Shown here piece by piece: positions 17,645 to 25,207 of a stretch of 64,000 nucleotides of DNA (positions are counted from its first letter, which is position 1; every line of letters starts with the position of its first letter). Where the stretch lies: NCBI RefSeq assembly GCF_036077095.1, contig NZ_CP107960.1:6262001-6326000 (forward strand), written 5' to 3'. The position numbers and the translations under genes were made by a program. This DNA comes from Streptomyces sp. NBC_00376. Lineage in GTDB: Bacteria > Actinomycetota > Actinomycetes > Streptomycetales > Streptomycetaceae. Below the pieces are notes generated by a model. That model did not search any database. It was not told the DNA's origin and worked only from the letters and a program-made list of their open reading frames with translations.

Positions 17645-18622
17645 TCACATCAGCGTCCGGCGGAGCTCCAGCCAGGCCTCGGTCTCCGCCCTCAGGCCCG
17701 AATCCCGTACACCTCTGCGAAGTTGAGCACCCGCGGCCATCGCGAGCGCCTTCGCCTGCCGGGACCGGTTGATCGCCACGAGATGCTCGGGGGCGTACGG
17801 AGTGGTGTCCCGGGTCGCCACCTCGGCCCGGGACACCGGGATGGCGTCCAGACACATTCGGACGGTCTCGTCCGGCGGGAGCAGCGAGTGGCCGGCGATC
17901 TGCAACGCTGCCTCCGTACGGTCGAGGACCCCGGCCGCGCGGCACTTCGTGACCAGCCAGAGCGCGAGCTCCGTCCACGGGGCCCGCGTCACGTCCGGCC
18001 CCTCGGGAACGCGCTGCCGACAGGCGACCAGCAGGAACCACCACCAGCGGGCCCGTTCCGCCCCGGATTCGGGCTGCCGGCGAACGGCCCACTGCTCCCG
18101 CTCGCCGGGGTCCAGCGCCACCAGGTGGTTCACCCAGCTCTTCCCGGCCTCCCGCGACCAGGCGGGCTCCGCGTGCCTGGGGCCGGTCCCGAACCACGTC
18201 GGCGCCGAGACCTTGAGGACGGCCCCGGTGTTCTCGTCGGCCAGCAGGCCCGTGCGGCTGTCCTCCCGTACGAAGCGGCGGCACCCGAGCCCGTCGGGCG
18301 CCACCTCGACGACCGGGAAGCCCGCCTGCCGCAGATGGTCCGCCAAGTCATCGACCAGCACGGGAACTTCGAGCCTATGGGCCTGCGCCATGACGTACAG
18401 GCCGTCCCAGGGGTCCTCGGGCGCGGCCCGCTGCCAGGCGAACTCGACGATCCTGTAGCTGCGCAGCCGTTGCTTCGTGTCGCCGCTCTCCGCGAACTCG
18501 TCGCCGAGCAGTGCCGTGACCTCGTCGGGCGTGGAACTCGCATCGGCGCCGCCCACCGCGCCGGTGACGAGGAAGTCCCCGAGGAAGGCCACGGGGGACG
18601 AGGTGAGGCCGGGGTGGGGCAT
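17645..18622 (-). CDS. Hypothetical protein, Streptomyces-type
   Basis: A 325-residue, likely cytoplasmic protein I do not recognise by function. The text RSYRIVEFAWQRAAPEDPWDGLYVMAQAHRLEVP is a recurrent opening in Streptomyces hypothetical proteins. A Trp-rich stretch (ARWWWFLLVACRQ) and many helices follow. No signal peptide or membrane span is seen. The ATG at 18622 is the ORF start. It is convergent with the oxidoreductase gene and not coupled to neighbours. Confidence 0.75.
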   Translation of the reverse strand: MPHPGLTSSPVAFLGDFLVTGAVGGADASSTPDEVTALLGDEFAESGDTKQRLRSYRIVEFAWQRAAPEDPWDGLYVMAQAHRLEVPVLVDDLADHLRQAGFPVVEVAPDGLGCRRFVREDSRTGLLADENTGAVLKVSAPTWFGTGPRHAEPAWSREAGKSWVNHLVALDPGEREQWAVRRQPESGAERARWWWFLLVACRQRVPEGPDVTRAPWTELALWLVTKCRAAGVLDRTEAALQIAGHSLLPPDETVRMCLDAIPVSRAEVATRDTTPYAPEHLVAINRSRQAKALAMAAGAQLRRGVRDSGLRAETEAWLELRRTLM

Positions 18623-18689
18623 GCGGGCGTCTCCGCTTCGTCGGGCGGTCGGGGTTCGAGCCGGACCGGTGCGCGAGGCGCTCCGATGG

Positions 18690-19151
18690 TCAAGGTACCG
18701 AAGTGACCGCCTCGTGCGCGGCGTACAGGAAACGCCGGACGGCGGCCGTCTCCGTCTCGTCGAAGTCGCGCAGCACCGCCACCGTGGTCTCGATCAGGGG
18801 CCCGAAGAACGCCCATCCCAGTTCCACCGCCCGCTCGTCGACCGCCAGCAGCACCCGTCGCCGGTCGCGCGGGTCGCGGGTGCGGGTGAGGTGGCCGAGC
18901 CGTTCCAGCCGGTCGATGACGGCGGTGGTGCCCGCGGAGTTGAGTCCGAGCTGCGCGCCGAGCCACCCGGCGGTGGCGTCCGTACCCGCCCGCTCCGCGT
19001 CCAGCAGACAGATCAAGGCGCGGACATCGGTGCTGTGCATGTGGTGAAGAGCCGCGAACTCGGCCTGGCGCAGCCCGAATTCGACGGTCACCTTGCGCAG
19101 CAGATGCACGATCTCCAGCTCCGGTCCCGGTTCCGGACCCCGCTCGCTCAT
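18690..19151 (-). CDS. MarR-family transcriptional regulator
   Basis: A 153-residue winged-helix repressor. Recognition segment: AGWLGAQLGLNSAGTTAVIDRLERLGHL; wing: RDPRDRRRVLLAVD. The ATG at 19151 has GGAAGGAG upstream. The long N-terminal extension to 19262 crosses into the divergent hydrolase gene and is rejected. A near-perfect 23-bp palindrome sits 28 bp upstream, between it and the hydrolase, so it very probably represses both. The ligand is unknown. Confidence 0.88.
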   Translation of the reverse strand: MSERGPEPGPELEIVHLLRKVTVEFGLRQAEFAALHHMHSTDVRALICLLDAERAGTDATAGWLGAQLGLNSAGTTAVIDRLERLGHLTRTRDPRDRRRVLLAVDERAVELGWAFFGPLIETTVAVLRDFDETETAAVRRFLYAAHEAVTSVP

Positions 19152-19178
19152 CGAAGCTCCTTCCGTCCCACCGAGCCC

Positions 19179-19201
19179 ATTATCTCGCTGAGCGAGATAA
19201 T
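19179..19201. promoter_or_regulatory. 23-bp palindromic MarR operator
   Basis: ATTATCTCGCT at 19179-19189, one central base, AGCGAGATAAT at 19191-19201: perfect 11-bp arms. It lies in the 92-bp gap between the divergent MarR and alpha/beta hydrolase genes, 42 bp before the hydrolase start, where it could cover both promoters. Confidence 0.75.
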
Positions 19202-19243
19202 ATCCGGGAGTTGGCAGGAACAGCCACGACCGGGGAGGCACCC

Positions 19244-20101
19244 ATGACATCCACGTCGGCACCCACGTCGTTCCACGAGGCGTACGACGAGGTCCTGGCG
19301 GCCAACTGGCCCGCCGGGACGACGTACTCCCAGGTCACCACCCCGTACGGCACCACCCACGTCAACAGCTGCGGCCCCGGGGACGCCCCGCCCCTCGTGC
19401 TGCTGGCCGGCGGCGGCTCCACCTCCACCGTCTGGTACGCCCAGGCGGCCCACCTGGGCCGGGCACACCGAGTCCACGCCGTCGACCTGATCGGTGAGCC
19501 GGGCCGCAGCGTCGTGGGGGAGCGCCCGATCCGTACGGTGGCGGACCTGACGGCATGGCTGGACGGTGTACTGGACGGGCTGGGCGCCGACCGCACCGCG
19601 CTGGGCGGGCATTCCTACGGGGCCTGGATCGCTCTCCACCACGCCCTGCACGCACCCCACCGCGTCCGGAAGCTGGTCCTGGTGGACCCGACGCAGTGCT
19701 TCGCCGGCTTCCGGCCCGGCTACCTCCTGCACGCCCTGCCGATGCTGATCCGGCCGAGCGTCAAGCGGACGAGGGCCTTCCTGGAGTGGGAGACGGGCGG
19801 CGCCGCGCTCGACCCGGCCTGGCTGCGGCTGCGCGACGCGGCGGCCGGCTTCCCGTCAGCCCGCCCGGTCACCGGTCCCCGCCCCGCTCCCGGGGCGCTG
19901 CGCGGGCTGGACGTACCGGCCCTGGTCCTGCTCGCCGGGCGCGGCCGGGCCCATGACCCGGCCCGCGTCGCCGCCGAGGCGGCCCGGCTGCTCCCGAGGG
20001 TGACGACGGCGACGATCCCCGGAGCGACGCACCACACACTGCCGCTGCACGGGCCGACGGCCGTCGAACTGAACCGCAGGATCGCGGACTTCATCGGGTG
20101 A
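19244..20101 (+). CDS. Alpha/beta hydrolase
   Basis: A 285-residue soluble hydrolase. The nucleophile elbow is GHSYG (Ser), an acid lies in the VLLAGRGRAHDP strand region, and the catalytic His is in GATHHTLPLHG near the end. The oxyanion-type motif LLAGGGSTST lies near residue 50. The ATG at 19244 follows GGGGAGG. It is divergent from the MarR gene and shares the palindromic operator, suggesting inducible detoxification or ester hydrolysis. The substrate is unknown. Confidence 0.88.
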   Translation: MTSTSAPTSFHEAYDEVLAANWPAGTTYSQVTTPYGTTHVNSCGPGDAPPLVLLAGGGSTSTVWYAQAAHLGRAHRVHAVDLIGEPGRSVVGERPIRTVADLTAWLDGVLDGLGADRTALGGHSYGAWIALHHALHAPHRVRKLVLVDPTQCFAGFRPGYLLHALPMLIRPSVKRTRAFLEWETGGAALDPAWLRLRDAAAGFPSARPVTGPRPAPGALRGLDVPALVLLAGRGRAHDPARVAAEAARLLPRVTTATIPGATHHTLPLHGPTAVELNRRIADFIG

Positions 20102-20156
20102 CAGGCGTCGTGACAGGCCGTCGTGACGGCCGTCGCGCGGACCGCGCGACGGATGC

Positions 20157-20516
20157 TCAGCGTCCGAGCGCGTCGCGTACCGCCTCGTCCGTGCGCCCCA
20201 CGACGGCGGTCCCGTCGTCCGCGGTGATGATCGGCCGCTGGATGAGCTTCGGGTGCTCGGCGAGGGCCGAGATCCACCGCTCACGCGAACCGGCCTCGCG
20301 CGGCCACTCCTTGAGCCCCAGCTCCTTCGCGTCGGCCTCCTGCGTCCGTGTGATGTCCCACGGCTCCAGCCCGAGCCGGTCGAGCACGGCCCGGATCTCG
20401 TCCGGCGAGGGCACATCCTCCAGGTAGCGGCGGACGGTGTACTCGGCACCCTCCGCGTCGAGCAGCTGTACCGCGCTGCGGCACTTCGAACAGGCGGGAT
20501 TGATCCAGATCTCCAT
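20157..20516 (-). CDS. ArsC/Spx-family thioredoxin-fold protein
   Basis: A 119-residue protein with the ArsC-like N terminus MEIWINPACSKCRSA. The two Cys residues are spaced C-x2-C, and the RPIITADDGTAVVGR motif of the family lies near the end. It may be an arsenate reductase-like or general thiol reductase; the absence of ars neighbours argues against a dedicated arsenic operon. The ATG at 20516 lies in a sensible 120-bp gap to the divergent small gene. The extension to 20918 is an antisense artefact. Confidence 0.85.
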   Translation of the reverse strand: MEIWINPACSKCRSAVQLLDAEGAEYTVRRYLEDVPSPDEIRAVLDRLGLEPWDITRTQEADAKELGLKEWPREAGSRERWISALAEHPKLIQRPIITADDGTAVVGRTDEAVRDALGR

Positions 20517-20636
20517 GGGGCCAAAGGTACGCGAGGGACGGCCCGAAAGCCCTTCTGGCCAGCGCCGATTGTCAGTGCCGGGCAGTAAAATAAAGGCAGT
20601 TGGTGAGGGTTCCACGACCAAGCCAGGAGGTTGCCC

Positions 20637-20906
20637 ATGGCCGTTGCCGCAGTCACGACCAAGCCGCTCGACAAGCCCCTGCTGAAGAAGCCGCTCCCCG
20701 CGGGCCGGCCCCGCGAGTGGTACGTCACCCACAACCGTCGCCTGAAGGCCATGCGCCTGGCGATCGCCCTGCTCGACACGGGCGTCTACTACCCGTCGAC
20801 CGCGACCAACGCCAAGATACGTACGACTGCCGAGCGCATCGGCATCCACCCGCCGTCCGACACCACCTGCCGCATGGTCCGCGCCCTGATCCGCTACGGC
20901 CGCTGA
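20637..20906 (+). CDS. Small basic conserved protein
   Basis: An 89-residue, strongly basic protein. AGGAGG 6 bp before the ATG at 20637 fixes the start. The first 25 residues are Lys/Pro-rich. The rest (NRRLKAMRLAIALLDTGVYY, then TTAERIGIHPPSDTTCRMVR) looks like two helical segments with an HTH-like second half. I believe close relatives occur across Streptomyces, but no function is known to me. Nucleic-acid binding is a guess from charge and shape. It is divergent from the ArsC-like gene. Confidence 0.8.
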   Translation: MAVAAVTTKPLDKPLLKKPLPAGRPREWYVTHNRRLKAMRLAIALLDTGVYYPSTATNAKIRTTAERIGIHPPSDTTCRMVRALIRYGR

Positions 20907-20990
20907 CGTCCGGCGCACCCGACGACCGTGTCCCCGAGCCCTCCGCGGCCCGGGGACACGGCCACGTACAGGGGCAGCAATGGGCGGGGC

Positions 20991-21428
20991 TCAGAACCCG
21001 CCGCAGGTAGCCGTGGCGAAGGCTCCGGAGGCGGTGGCCGTCCGGACGGTCCCGTTGTCCACCGTCACCGCACAGGCGACCTCGCCGCCCGTTGCCCCGA
21101 GGGTGACGGCGAAGGAGCCGCCGCTCATGAAGCCCCTGGTCCGCGTCTCCCCGGCCCACGGCAGCGTCCGCAGGGTCAGCCGCGCGGTCGAGAGGTCGCC
21201 GTCGCGCCAGGTGGGATAGGTGACGGTGACGTCCTTGGCGGTGCCGGTGACCTCGTACGTGATCCGAAGCGGCTTCGCCCCCTCCCTCGACAGCGCAGCG
21301 GCGGCCACTTCGACGGCCACGGCGCCGGCACCGGCCGGCACGAGCACGCTCACGAGCAGTACCCAGGGCCACCTCCGCCGACGCCGCATCCCCCCAGGGA
21401 CGCCGCCCGGCCTCCGGTGATCGCTCAT
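20991..21428 (-). CDS. MmpS-like membrane-anchored protein
   Basis: A 145-residue protein. An Arg-rich cytoplasmic start (GGMRRRRRWP) is followed by one transmembrane segment (WVLLVSVLVPAGAGAVAVEV). The extracytoplasmic beta domain has ITYEVTGTAKDVTVTY and two Cys residues that could form a disulfide. The layout resembles MmpS accessory proteins, though the MMPL gene of this window is 10 kb away. The start ATG 21428 is chosen over 21458 because the basic cap then directly precedes the membrane segment. Confidence 0.72.
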   Translation of the reverse strand: MSDHRRPGGVPGGMRRRRRWPWVLLVSVLVPAGAGAVAVEVAAAALSREGAKPLRITYEVTGTAKDVTVTYPTWRDGDLSTARLTLRTLPWAGETRTRGFMSGGSFAVTLGATGGEVACAVTVDNGTVRTATASGAFATATCGGF

Positions 21429-21577
21429 GCCCCCAGCCTCGTCCGCCCCGTACCGCACCGCGAATCGACACCGCCCCTCGGCTCACCCGTCCGGCGTACA
21501 CCGCATGCGGCCCGCGCCGCCGCGCCTTTGACTGAGGCGATGGGCGAAGGGGGGAGTGGCGAGTGCTGGGAGGCACG

Positions 21578-22063
21578 ATGACGAGGAAAGCCGCGCGAGG
21601 CCTGTGGGCCCTACTGCTGACGACGGCCGTGATGTCGACCGCCGCAGCCTGCTCCGGCGGTGGCGGCAGCGCGTCCAGCACGGCGTCCGAGGCCGCGTCC
21701 GCCGCGGCGTCCGCTGCATCCCGGGGCGCCGACGTGGTGGCCTCGGCGACGGCCGCCGCCGGCGAGAAGCTGCACAACTTCAAGAGCGGCGTGAACGCCA
21801 GGAGCGACGTCGAGCTGGGCAGGCCGAGCACCGACGGCGACGGCCGCGCCACCGTGAAGGTCACCGTGAAGAACAGCGCCGACTCGAAGAAGTCGTACGC
21901 GGTGCAGGTCAACTTCCGTGACGGGAGCGGCAATCTGCTCGACACGGTCGTGGTGACGGTCGACGACGTCGGCGCCAAGGCGTCCAAGGACGCCACGGCC
22001 CGCAGCAACCGCAAGCTGTCAGGAGAGGTCAAGGCCGAGGTGGGACAGGCTCTGCGGCACTGA
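21578..22063 (+). CDS. Lipoprotein with FxLYD-like domain
   Basis: A 161-residue exported lipoprotein. The signal peptide ends at the lipobox TAAAC, with Cys the probable lipidated residue, and a Ser/Gly/Ala spacer follows. The mature domain (ATVKVTVKNSADSKKSYAVQVNFRDGSGNLLD) reads like the FxLYD/DUF3426 type, with the pattern F-x-D-x-x-G-N-x-L-D. A GGGAGG site supports ATG 21578; a GTG at 21563 is an alternative. No partner is evident. Confidence 0.78.
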   Translation: MTRKAARGLWALLLTTAVMSTAAACSGGGGSASSTASEAASAAASAASRGADVVASATAAAGEKLHNFKSGVNARSDVELGRPSTDGDGRATVKVTVKNSADSKKSYAVQVNFRDGSGNLLDTVVVTVDDVGAKASKDATARSNRKLSGEVKAEVGQALRH

Positions 22064-22089
22064 CCGCACCGCGAAAGCGCGCGCGACTG

Positions 22090-22425
22090 TCATGAACCGT
22101 TGAAGGAATCCCCTGGAGTCAGATCCGGCGGCAGAACACTCACGACGAGCGGGGCCGGGGGATTCGAAGGCGTGGGCACCTGGATGAGGAACGGGAAGAA
22201 CACGATCTCGCTTCCCGTATTCAGAGCCCGCTGCGAAATCCGGTAGCAGACGACCTCGTCCGGATTGTCGATGAGCGTGTAGCACTTGAGTACCGAAGGT
22301 GCGGCCTGGTAATTCTGCTGCGAGGCAAGGGAGCTGCTCGCTGATGTGCCCAAGATCCCGGCCGTCAAGAAGGTAGCCGCCGCTGCGACGCTGATGTTCC
22401 GCAAAGTTCTCTTCTTCATGTCCAT
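22090..22425 (-). CDS. Small secreted protein
   Basis: A protein of about 111 residues starting MDMKKRTLRN; a second ATG at 22419 is equally possible. The signal peptide is clear (VAAAATFLTAGILGTSASSSLAS). The short mature part has two Cys (LKCYTLIDNPDEVVCYRIS) and a Pro-rich end. I do not recognise the family. It is divergent from the repeat protein gene, and the two exported proteins share a 438-bp intergenic region. Confidence 0.62.
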   Translation of the reverse strand: MDMKKRTLRNISVAAAATFLTAGILGTSASSSLASQQNYQAAPSVLKCYTLIDNPDEVVCYRISQRALNTGSEIVFFPFLIQVPTPSNPPAPLVVSVLPPDLTPGDSFNGS

Positions 22426-22863
22426 CAGCTCAAAGGCTCGGGGTGAACTGGAGTTCCCCATCGGCGTGCTGGGGCTTCTGCGGCCTCGGCACCATGGCTC
22501 GACGGGGACGGATTCTCGTACGACCAGAACTGCTCGTGGAAACGCGACCAGAACTGGGCGTTGACAACCATCGTATCGTTCGACCCGTTCTCTTGCCGGT
22601 CCATTTCGTACGACACCGGCCTCAACTCTCCGATCGGGACTGGTTGAATCCGGGAAATCTTTCGGTGCGACATCCTCAGGAAGAACGCGCAAGCTTGAGG
22701 AGGAGGGATTCCAGGATTCCGCCTGGAGTTGCTGCTGCCGGTCCCGTCATTGCGCCGGCGTCACGTCAGCGTCACGCCGGAGTCGCACCACGGCTATGGC
22801 CCGCTGCTCACGATGACACGTGACCGGACAGCAAGAATGCACAGTGCCGGAAAGGGGAAAACC
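22426..22863. other. Divergent intergenic region between two exported-protein genes
   Basis: 438 bp, visibly lower in GC than the surroundings. It holds the promoters and leaders of the flanking genes. No RNA gene, repeat or convincing coding sequence was found; a 126-residue reading frame here has no family resemblance. Confidence 0.5.
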
Positions 22864-23934
22864 GTGAGAGGAAAAGTCGTCCTGAGTTCCGCCGCGACAG
22901 TGGCGCTTGTCGGGGGGCTGGCTGTGACCGCTGTCGCTCCTGCTTCCGCCGCCCCGACTCAGACGTGTCGGGTAGCCGCAGGCACCTTGACGGGAGAGAA
23001 CTTCAATCCCAACGGGATGTTCGTCGTATCCCCCGGGGGGATGGTGCTGCGCCCCTCTGCTGACGGTCGTATAGGACCGACGGCCGTAACGGGCACGGGC
23101 AGCTTCTCCATAGGCCCTGTGGCCTGCACCGGTGGGGAATCAGCGGCATCGGCCGGAGCGGGTGCAGCCGCTGCTGCGGCTGCCGGAGCGAATGCGGCAC
23201 AGGCGGCGAGAAGCAGGGGCGCTTCCCCACAGGCGGCGGCGGCACAGGGTGTCGCGGCGGCGCAGGCCACCGGCAGAAGTCTTGGTTTGTCGCAGACGGT
23301 GATAAACCAGGTCACCAATCAGACAGTCAACAACCTGAACCAGATCATTGGTTCCACCATCGGTGGCTCCGTCATCGCGGGGAGCGGTAACACGGTCGGC
23401 GGCGGCAACACGGTCGGCGGTGGGACGACTACCCCGGGCACTGGTGGTGGGACGACCACTCCGGGTACCGGTGGTGGGACGACCACTCCGGGCACTGGTG
23501 GTGGGACGACCACTCCGGGTACCGGTGGTGGGACGACTACCCCGGGTACCGGTGGTGGGACGACCACTCCGGGTACCGGTGGTGGGACGACCACTCCGGG
23601 TACCGGTGGTGGGACGACCACTCCGGGCACTGGTGGTGGGACGACCACTCCGGGCACTGGTGGTGGGACGACCACTCCGGGCACTGGTGGTGGGACGACC
23701 ACTCCGGGCACTGGTGGTGGGACGACCACTCCGGGCACTGGTGGTGGGACGACCACTCCGGGCACTGGTGGTGGGACGACCACTCCGGGCACTGGTGGTG
23801 GGACGACCACTCCGGGTACCGGTGGTGGGACGACCACTCCGGGCACTGGTGGTGGGACGACCACTCCGGGCACTACGACGGGGACCATGCAGCCCGGCAC
23901 TGCAACCGGCGAGCAACCGGTGACGCCTCTGTGA
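22864..23934 (+). CDS. Secreted protein with Gly-Thr-Pro tandem repeats
   Basis: A secreted protein of about 356 residues. The GTG at 22864 is preceded by AAAGGGG; an ATG at 22837 would add nine residues. Signal peptide: residues 1 to about 29, ending ASAAP. An Ala-rich region follows ([20 protein letters not shown]), then a short Asn-rich segment (QVTNQTVNNLNQIIGS). Next come 17 copies of a TTTPGTGGG-type 9-residue unit, ending at TPL. There is no sortase motif or membrane anchor. The composition suggests an extended, possibly O-glycosylated, surface or matrix polypeptide; that is inference. Confidence 0.78.
   Translation: MRGKVVLSSAATVALVGGLAVTAVAPASAAPTQTCRVAAGTLTGENFNPNGMFVVSPGGMVLRPSADGRIGPTAVTGTGSFSIGPVACTGGESAASAGAGAAAAAAAGANAAQAARSRGASPQAAAAQGVAAAQATGRSLGLSQTVINQVTNQTVNNLNQIIGSTIGGSVIAGSGNTVGGGNTVGGGTTTPGTGGGTTTPGTGGGTTTPGTGGGTTTPGTGGGTTTPGTGGGTTTPGTGGGTTTPGTGGGTTTPGTGGGTTTPGTGGGTTTPGTGGGTTTPGTGGGTTTPGTGGGTTTPGTGGGTTTPGTGGGTTTPGTGGGTTTPGTGGGTTTPGTTTGTMQPGTATGEQPVTPL
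23425..23874 (+). repeat. 27-bp tandem repeat, 17 units
   Basis: Seventeen copies of a 27-bp unit starting with acgac(c/t)ac(t/c)cc and encoding TTTPGTGGG. Units differ only at synonymous positions (for example ggcact versus ggtacc), so unit number has probably changed by recent slippage or recombination. The opposite strand is also open through this block because of the composition. Confidence 0.95.
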
Positions 23935-23952
23935 TTCCTCGACCTCGAACGT

Positions 23953-23988
23953 CATGAGCCCTCATCGGCTTCTCGATGAGGGCTCATG
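23953..23988 (+). terminator. Hairpin terminator after repeat protein
   Basis: Perfect 15-bp arms (23953-23967 and 23974-23988) with a 6-bp loop, 18 bp past the stop codon. Confidence 0.8.
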
Positions 23989-24059
23989 CACGTATGTGGT
24001 GCGTCCGGTCCGGAGCGGGCCGGGCCGGTACCCCCGGCCGGCGTGCCGGGTTCCGCTCT

Positions 24060-24110
24060 TTAGAGGTCGAAGTACAGCTCGAACTCGTGCGGCTTCCTCC
24101 CCACCTCGAT
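24060..24110 (-). pseudogene. Displaced glnA 3' end (attL side)
   Basis: Read on the minus strand the segment ends in [10 protein letters not shown] plus a TAA stop (24060-24062), exactly the C terminus of the GlnA encoded at 41597-43006. Host-style codons (ttc gac ctc) lie to the left of the 20-bp core. To the right of the core the frame continues as LIEVGRK, different from the LRPH of the intact glnA. It has no promoter or start and is the part of the target gene cut off when the element integrated. Confidence 0.82.
24070..24089. other. attL core of integrated element
   Basis: The 20-bp sequence aagtacagctcgaactcgtg is identical to 41607-41626 and lies at the same codon position in a glnA 3' end. 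The flanking bases differ on both sides, so this is the limit of identity and the likely recombination core. Confidence 0.88.
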
Positions 24111-24189
24111 CAGCGCGGCAGCAGCGCCTTGACCTGCGCATTTTAAGTTTCGTCGTGTGCTGTTGTAGCTCATCATGATTCGTCATTCT

Positions 24190-24208
24190 GCGGACTCCCT
24201 GCGGACTG
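24190..24208 (+). repeat. Paired GCGGAC repeat near attL
   Basis: gcggac-n5-gcggactg: two copies of GCGGAC 11 bp apart, about one helical turn, 101 bp inside the attL core. The same arrangement recurs near attR. It is a candidate arm-type integrase or excisionase binding site. Confidence 0.45.
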
Positions 24209-24243
24209 CAGATCGTCGCTGCGTGTAGCGGCGCCGCGAGACG

Positions 24244-24277
24244 AAGAAGCCCCGCCCAATCCATGGGTGGGGCTTCT
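24244..24277. terminator. Hairpin terminator of the GntR gene
   Basis: Arms 24244-24257 and 24264-24277 pair over about 14 bp with one G-U type mismatch. It is 18 bp past the stop of the leftward GntR gene. Confidence 0.7.
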
Positions 24278-24294
24278 TGCGGCGAGCGGAATTC

Positions 24295-25032
24295 TCAAGC
24301 CGTGCCGGGTCCGCTGGCCACCTGCCACAGACCGGGCGCATAGACGTCTTCCCATACTTCGATCGGTCCATCTTCGTCGTGGAACACGTTCCGGAGTACG
24401 AGCACTGGGACAGCGGCACCCGCAGGCGCGGCAACAGACAGGGCGCCGAGCTCGCTGTTGGAGGCGAGCCGAGCGCCTCGCCGTTCCGGCGAACGGGTGA
24501 TGACGCGCCCGGTCCGCTCTGTGTAGAGCTCCTGCCAGAATCGATCAAGTGGACCGCCGAGCAGTTCCGGGACCGGCCCCAGCGCCCGGGGGTGGATGCA
24601 GGAGAGAGCCACCACGGCCGGCTGCCCTTCACGCAGGAAGACCCGGGAGCGCAGCACGATCTCGTCGTGCAGTTCGACGCCGAGCAGTTCGGCGATCTCG
24701 GGATCGGCGCAGGAGCGCAACGCGGCCTGGTGGTCCGTGGCTGTCTCGCCCGGGGCATAGGGCTTCCCCGTGCGCTCCAGACGCTGGAGGCGGGCTGCCC
24801 CGGTTGAGGCGACACGCGAACGTTCGGCGACTACGGTCCCCACCCCCGGTTTGGCCTCGGTGAGCCCCTCCGTCTTCAGCAGCCTGTACGCCCGGTTCGC
24901 GGTGGTGATGGTGACACCGAAGTCCTTCTGAACCTGACTCATGGGCGGCATGGGGTCGCCGGCCTTCAGCGTGCCTTCGTCGATGAGTCTCCGGTAATGA
25001 GCGGCGATCTCCGCATATCCGGTCTTTGCCAT
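24295..25032 (-). CDS. GntR-family regulator with UTRA domain (KorSA-like)
   Basis: A 245-residue repressor. The N-terminal GntR winged helix (MAKTGYAEIAAHYRRLIDEG, then MSQVQKDFGVTITTANRAYRLL) is followed from about residue 90 by a UTRA ligand domain (LHDEIVLRSRVFLREGQPAVV, ending IEVWEDVYAPGLW). HutC-subfamily proteins like this control excision and replication genes in pSAM2-type elements (KorSA). GGAG precedes ATG 25032. It is divergent from the DUF6907 operon, and palindromic GTAGAG/CTCTAC sites lie between. Repression of that promoter is the natural inference. Confidence 0.88.
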   Translation of the reverse strand: MAKTGYAEIAAHYRRLIDEGTLKAGDPMPPMSQVQKDFGVTITTANRAYRLLKTEGLTEAKPGVGTVVAERSRVASTGAARLQRLERTGKPYAPGETATDHQAALRSCADPEIAELLGVELHDEIVLRSRVFLREGQPAVVALSCIHPRALGPVPELLGGPLDRFWQELYTERTGRVITRSPERRGARLASNSELGALSVAAPAGAAVPVLVLRNVFHDEDGPIEVWEDVYAPGLWQVASGPGTA

Positions 25033-25091
25033 CTAGTGGGCTCCTCTCGTGTGTAGCGCTCTGCCTTCCAAAAGCGTATCCGGTAGAGCGC

Positions 25092-25121
25092 TTGACGTCG
25101 AGTAGTAGAGCCCTCTACGTT
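25092..25121 (+). promoter_or_regulatory. Promoter overlapped by 14-bp palindrome
   Basis: TTGACG (25092-25097), 18-bp spacer, TACGTT (25116-25121). The perfect palindrome GTAGAG-CC-CTCTAC spans 25105-25118 and overlaps the -10. Further half sites AGCGCTCT (about 25055) and AGAGCGCT (about 25084) face each other upstream. It drives the rightward genes from 25208 and is a likely operator for the adjacent GntR protein. Confidence 0.62.
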
Positions 25122-25207
25122 GAGAGCACGCAGCCCCGCCCGGTGGAGCCTGGCAGCAGAACCGGGACGGGGCCTAGGTCCGCACTCCTACGCAAGAGGA
25201 GAGAACC

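Noticed and set aside
23140..23955. Minus-strand frames through the 27-bp repeat block
   Set aside because: They are open only because the repeat has no stop in any phase on that strand; no start signal and no family.
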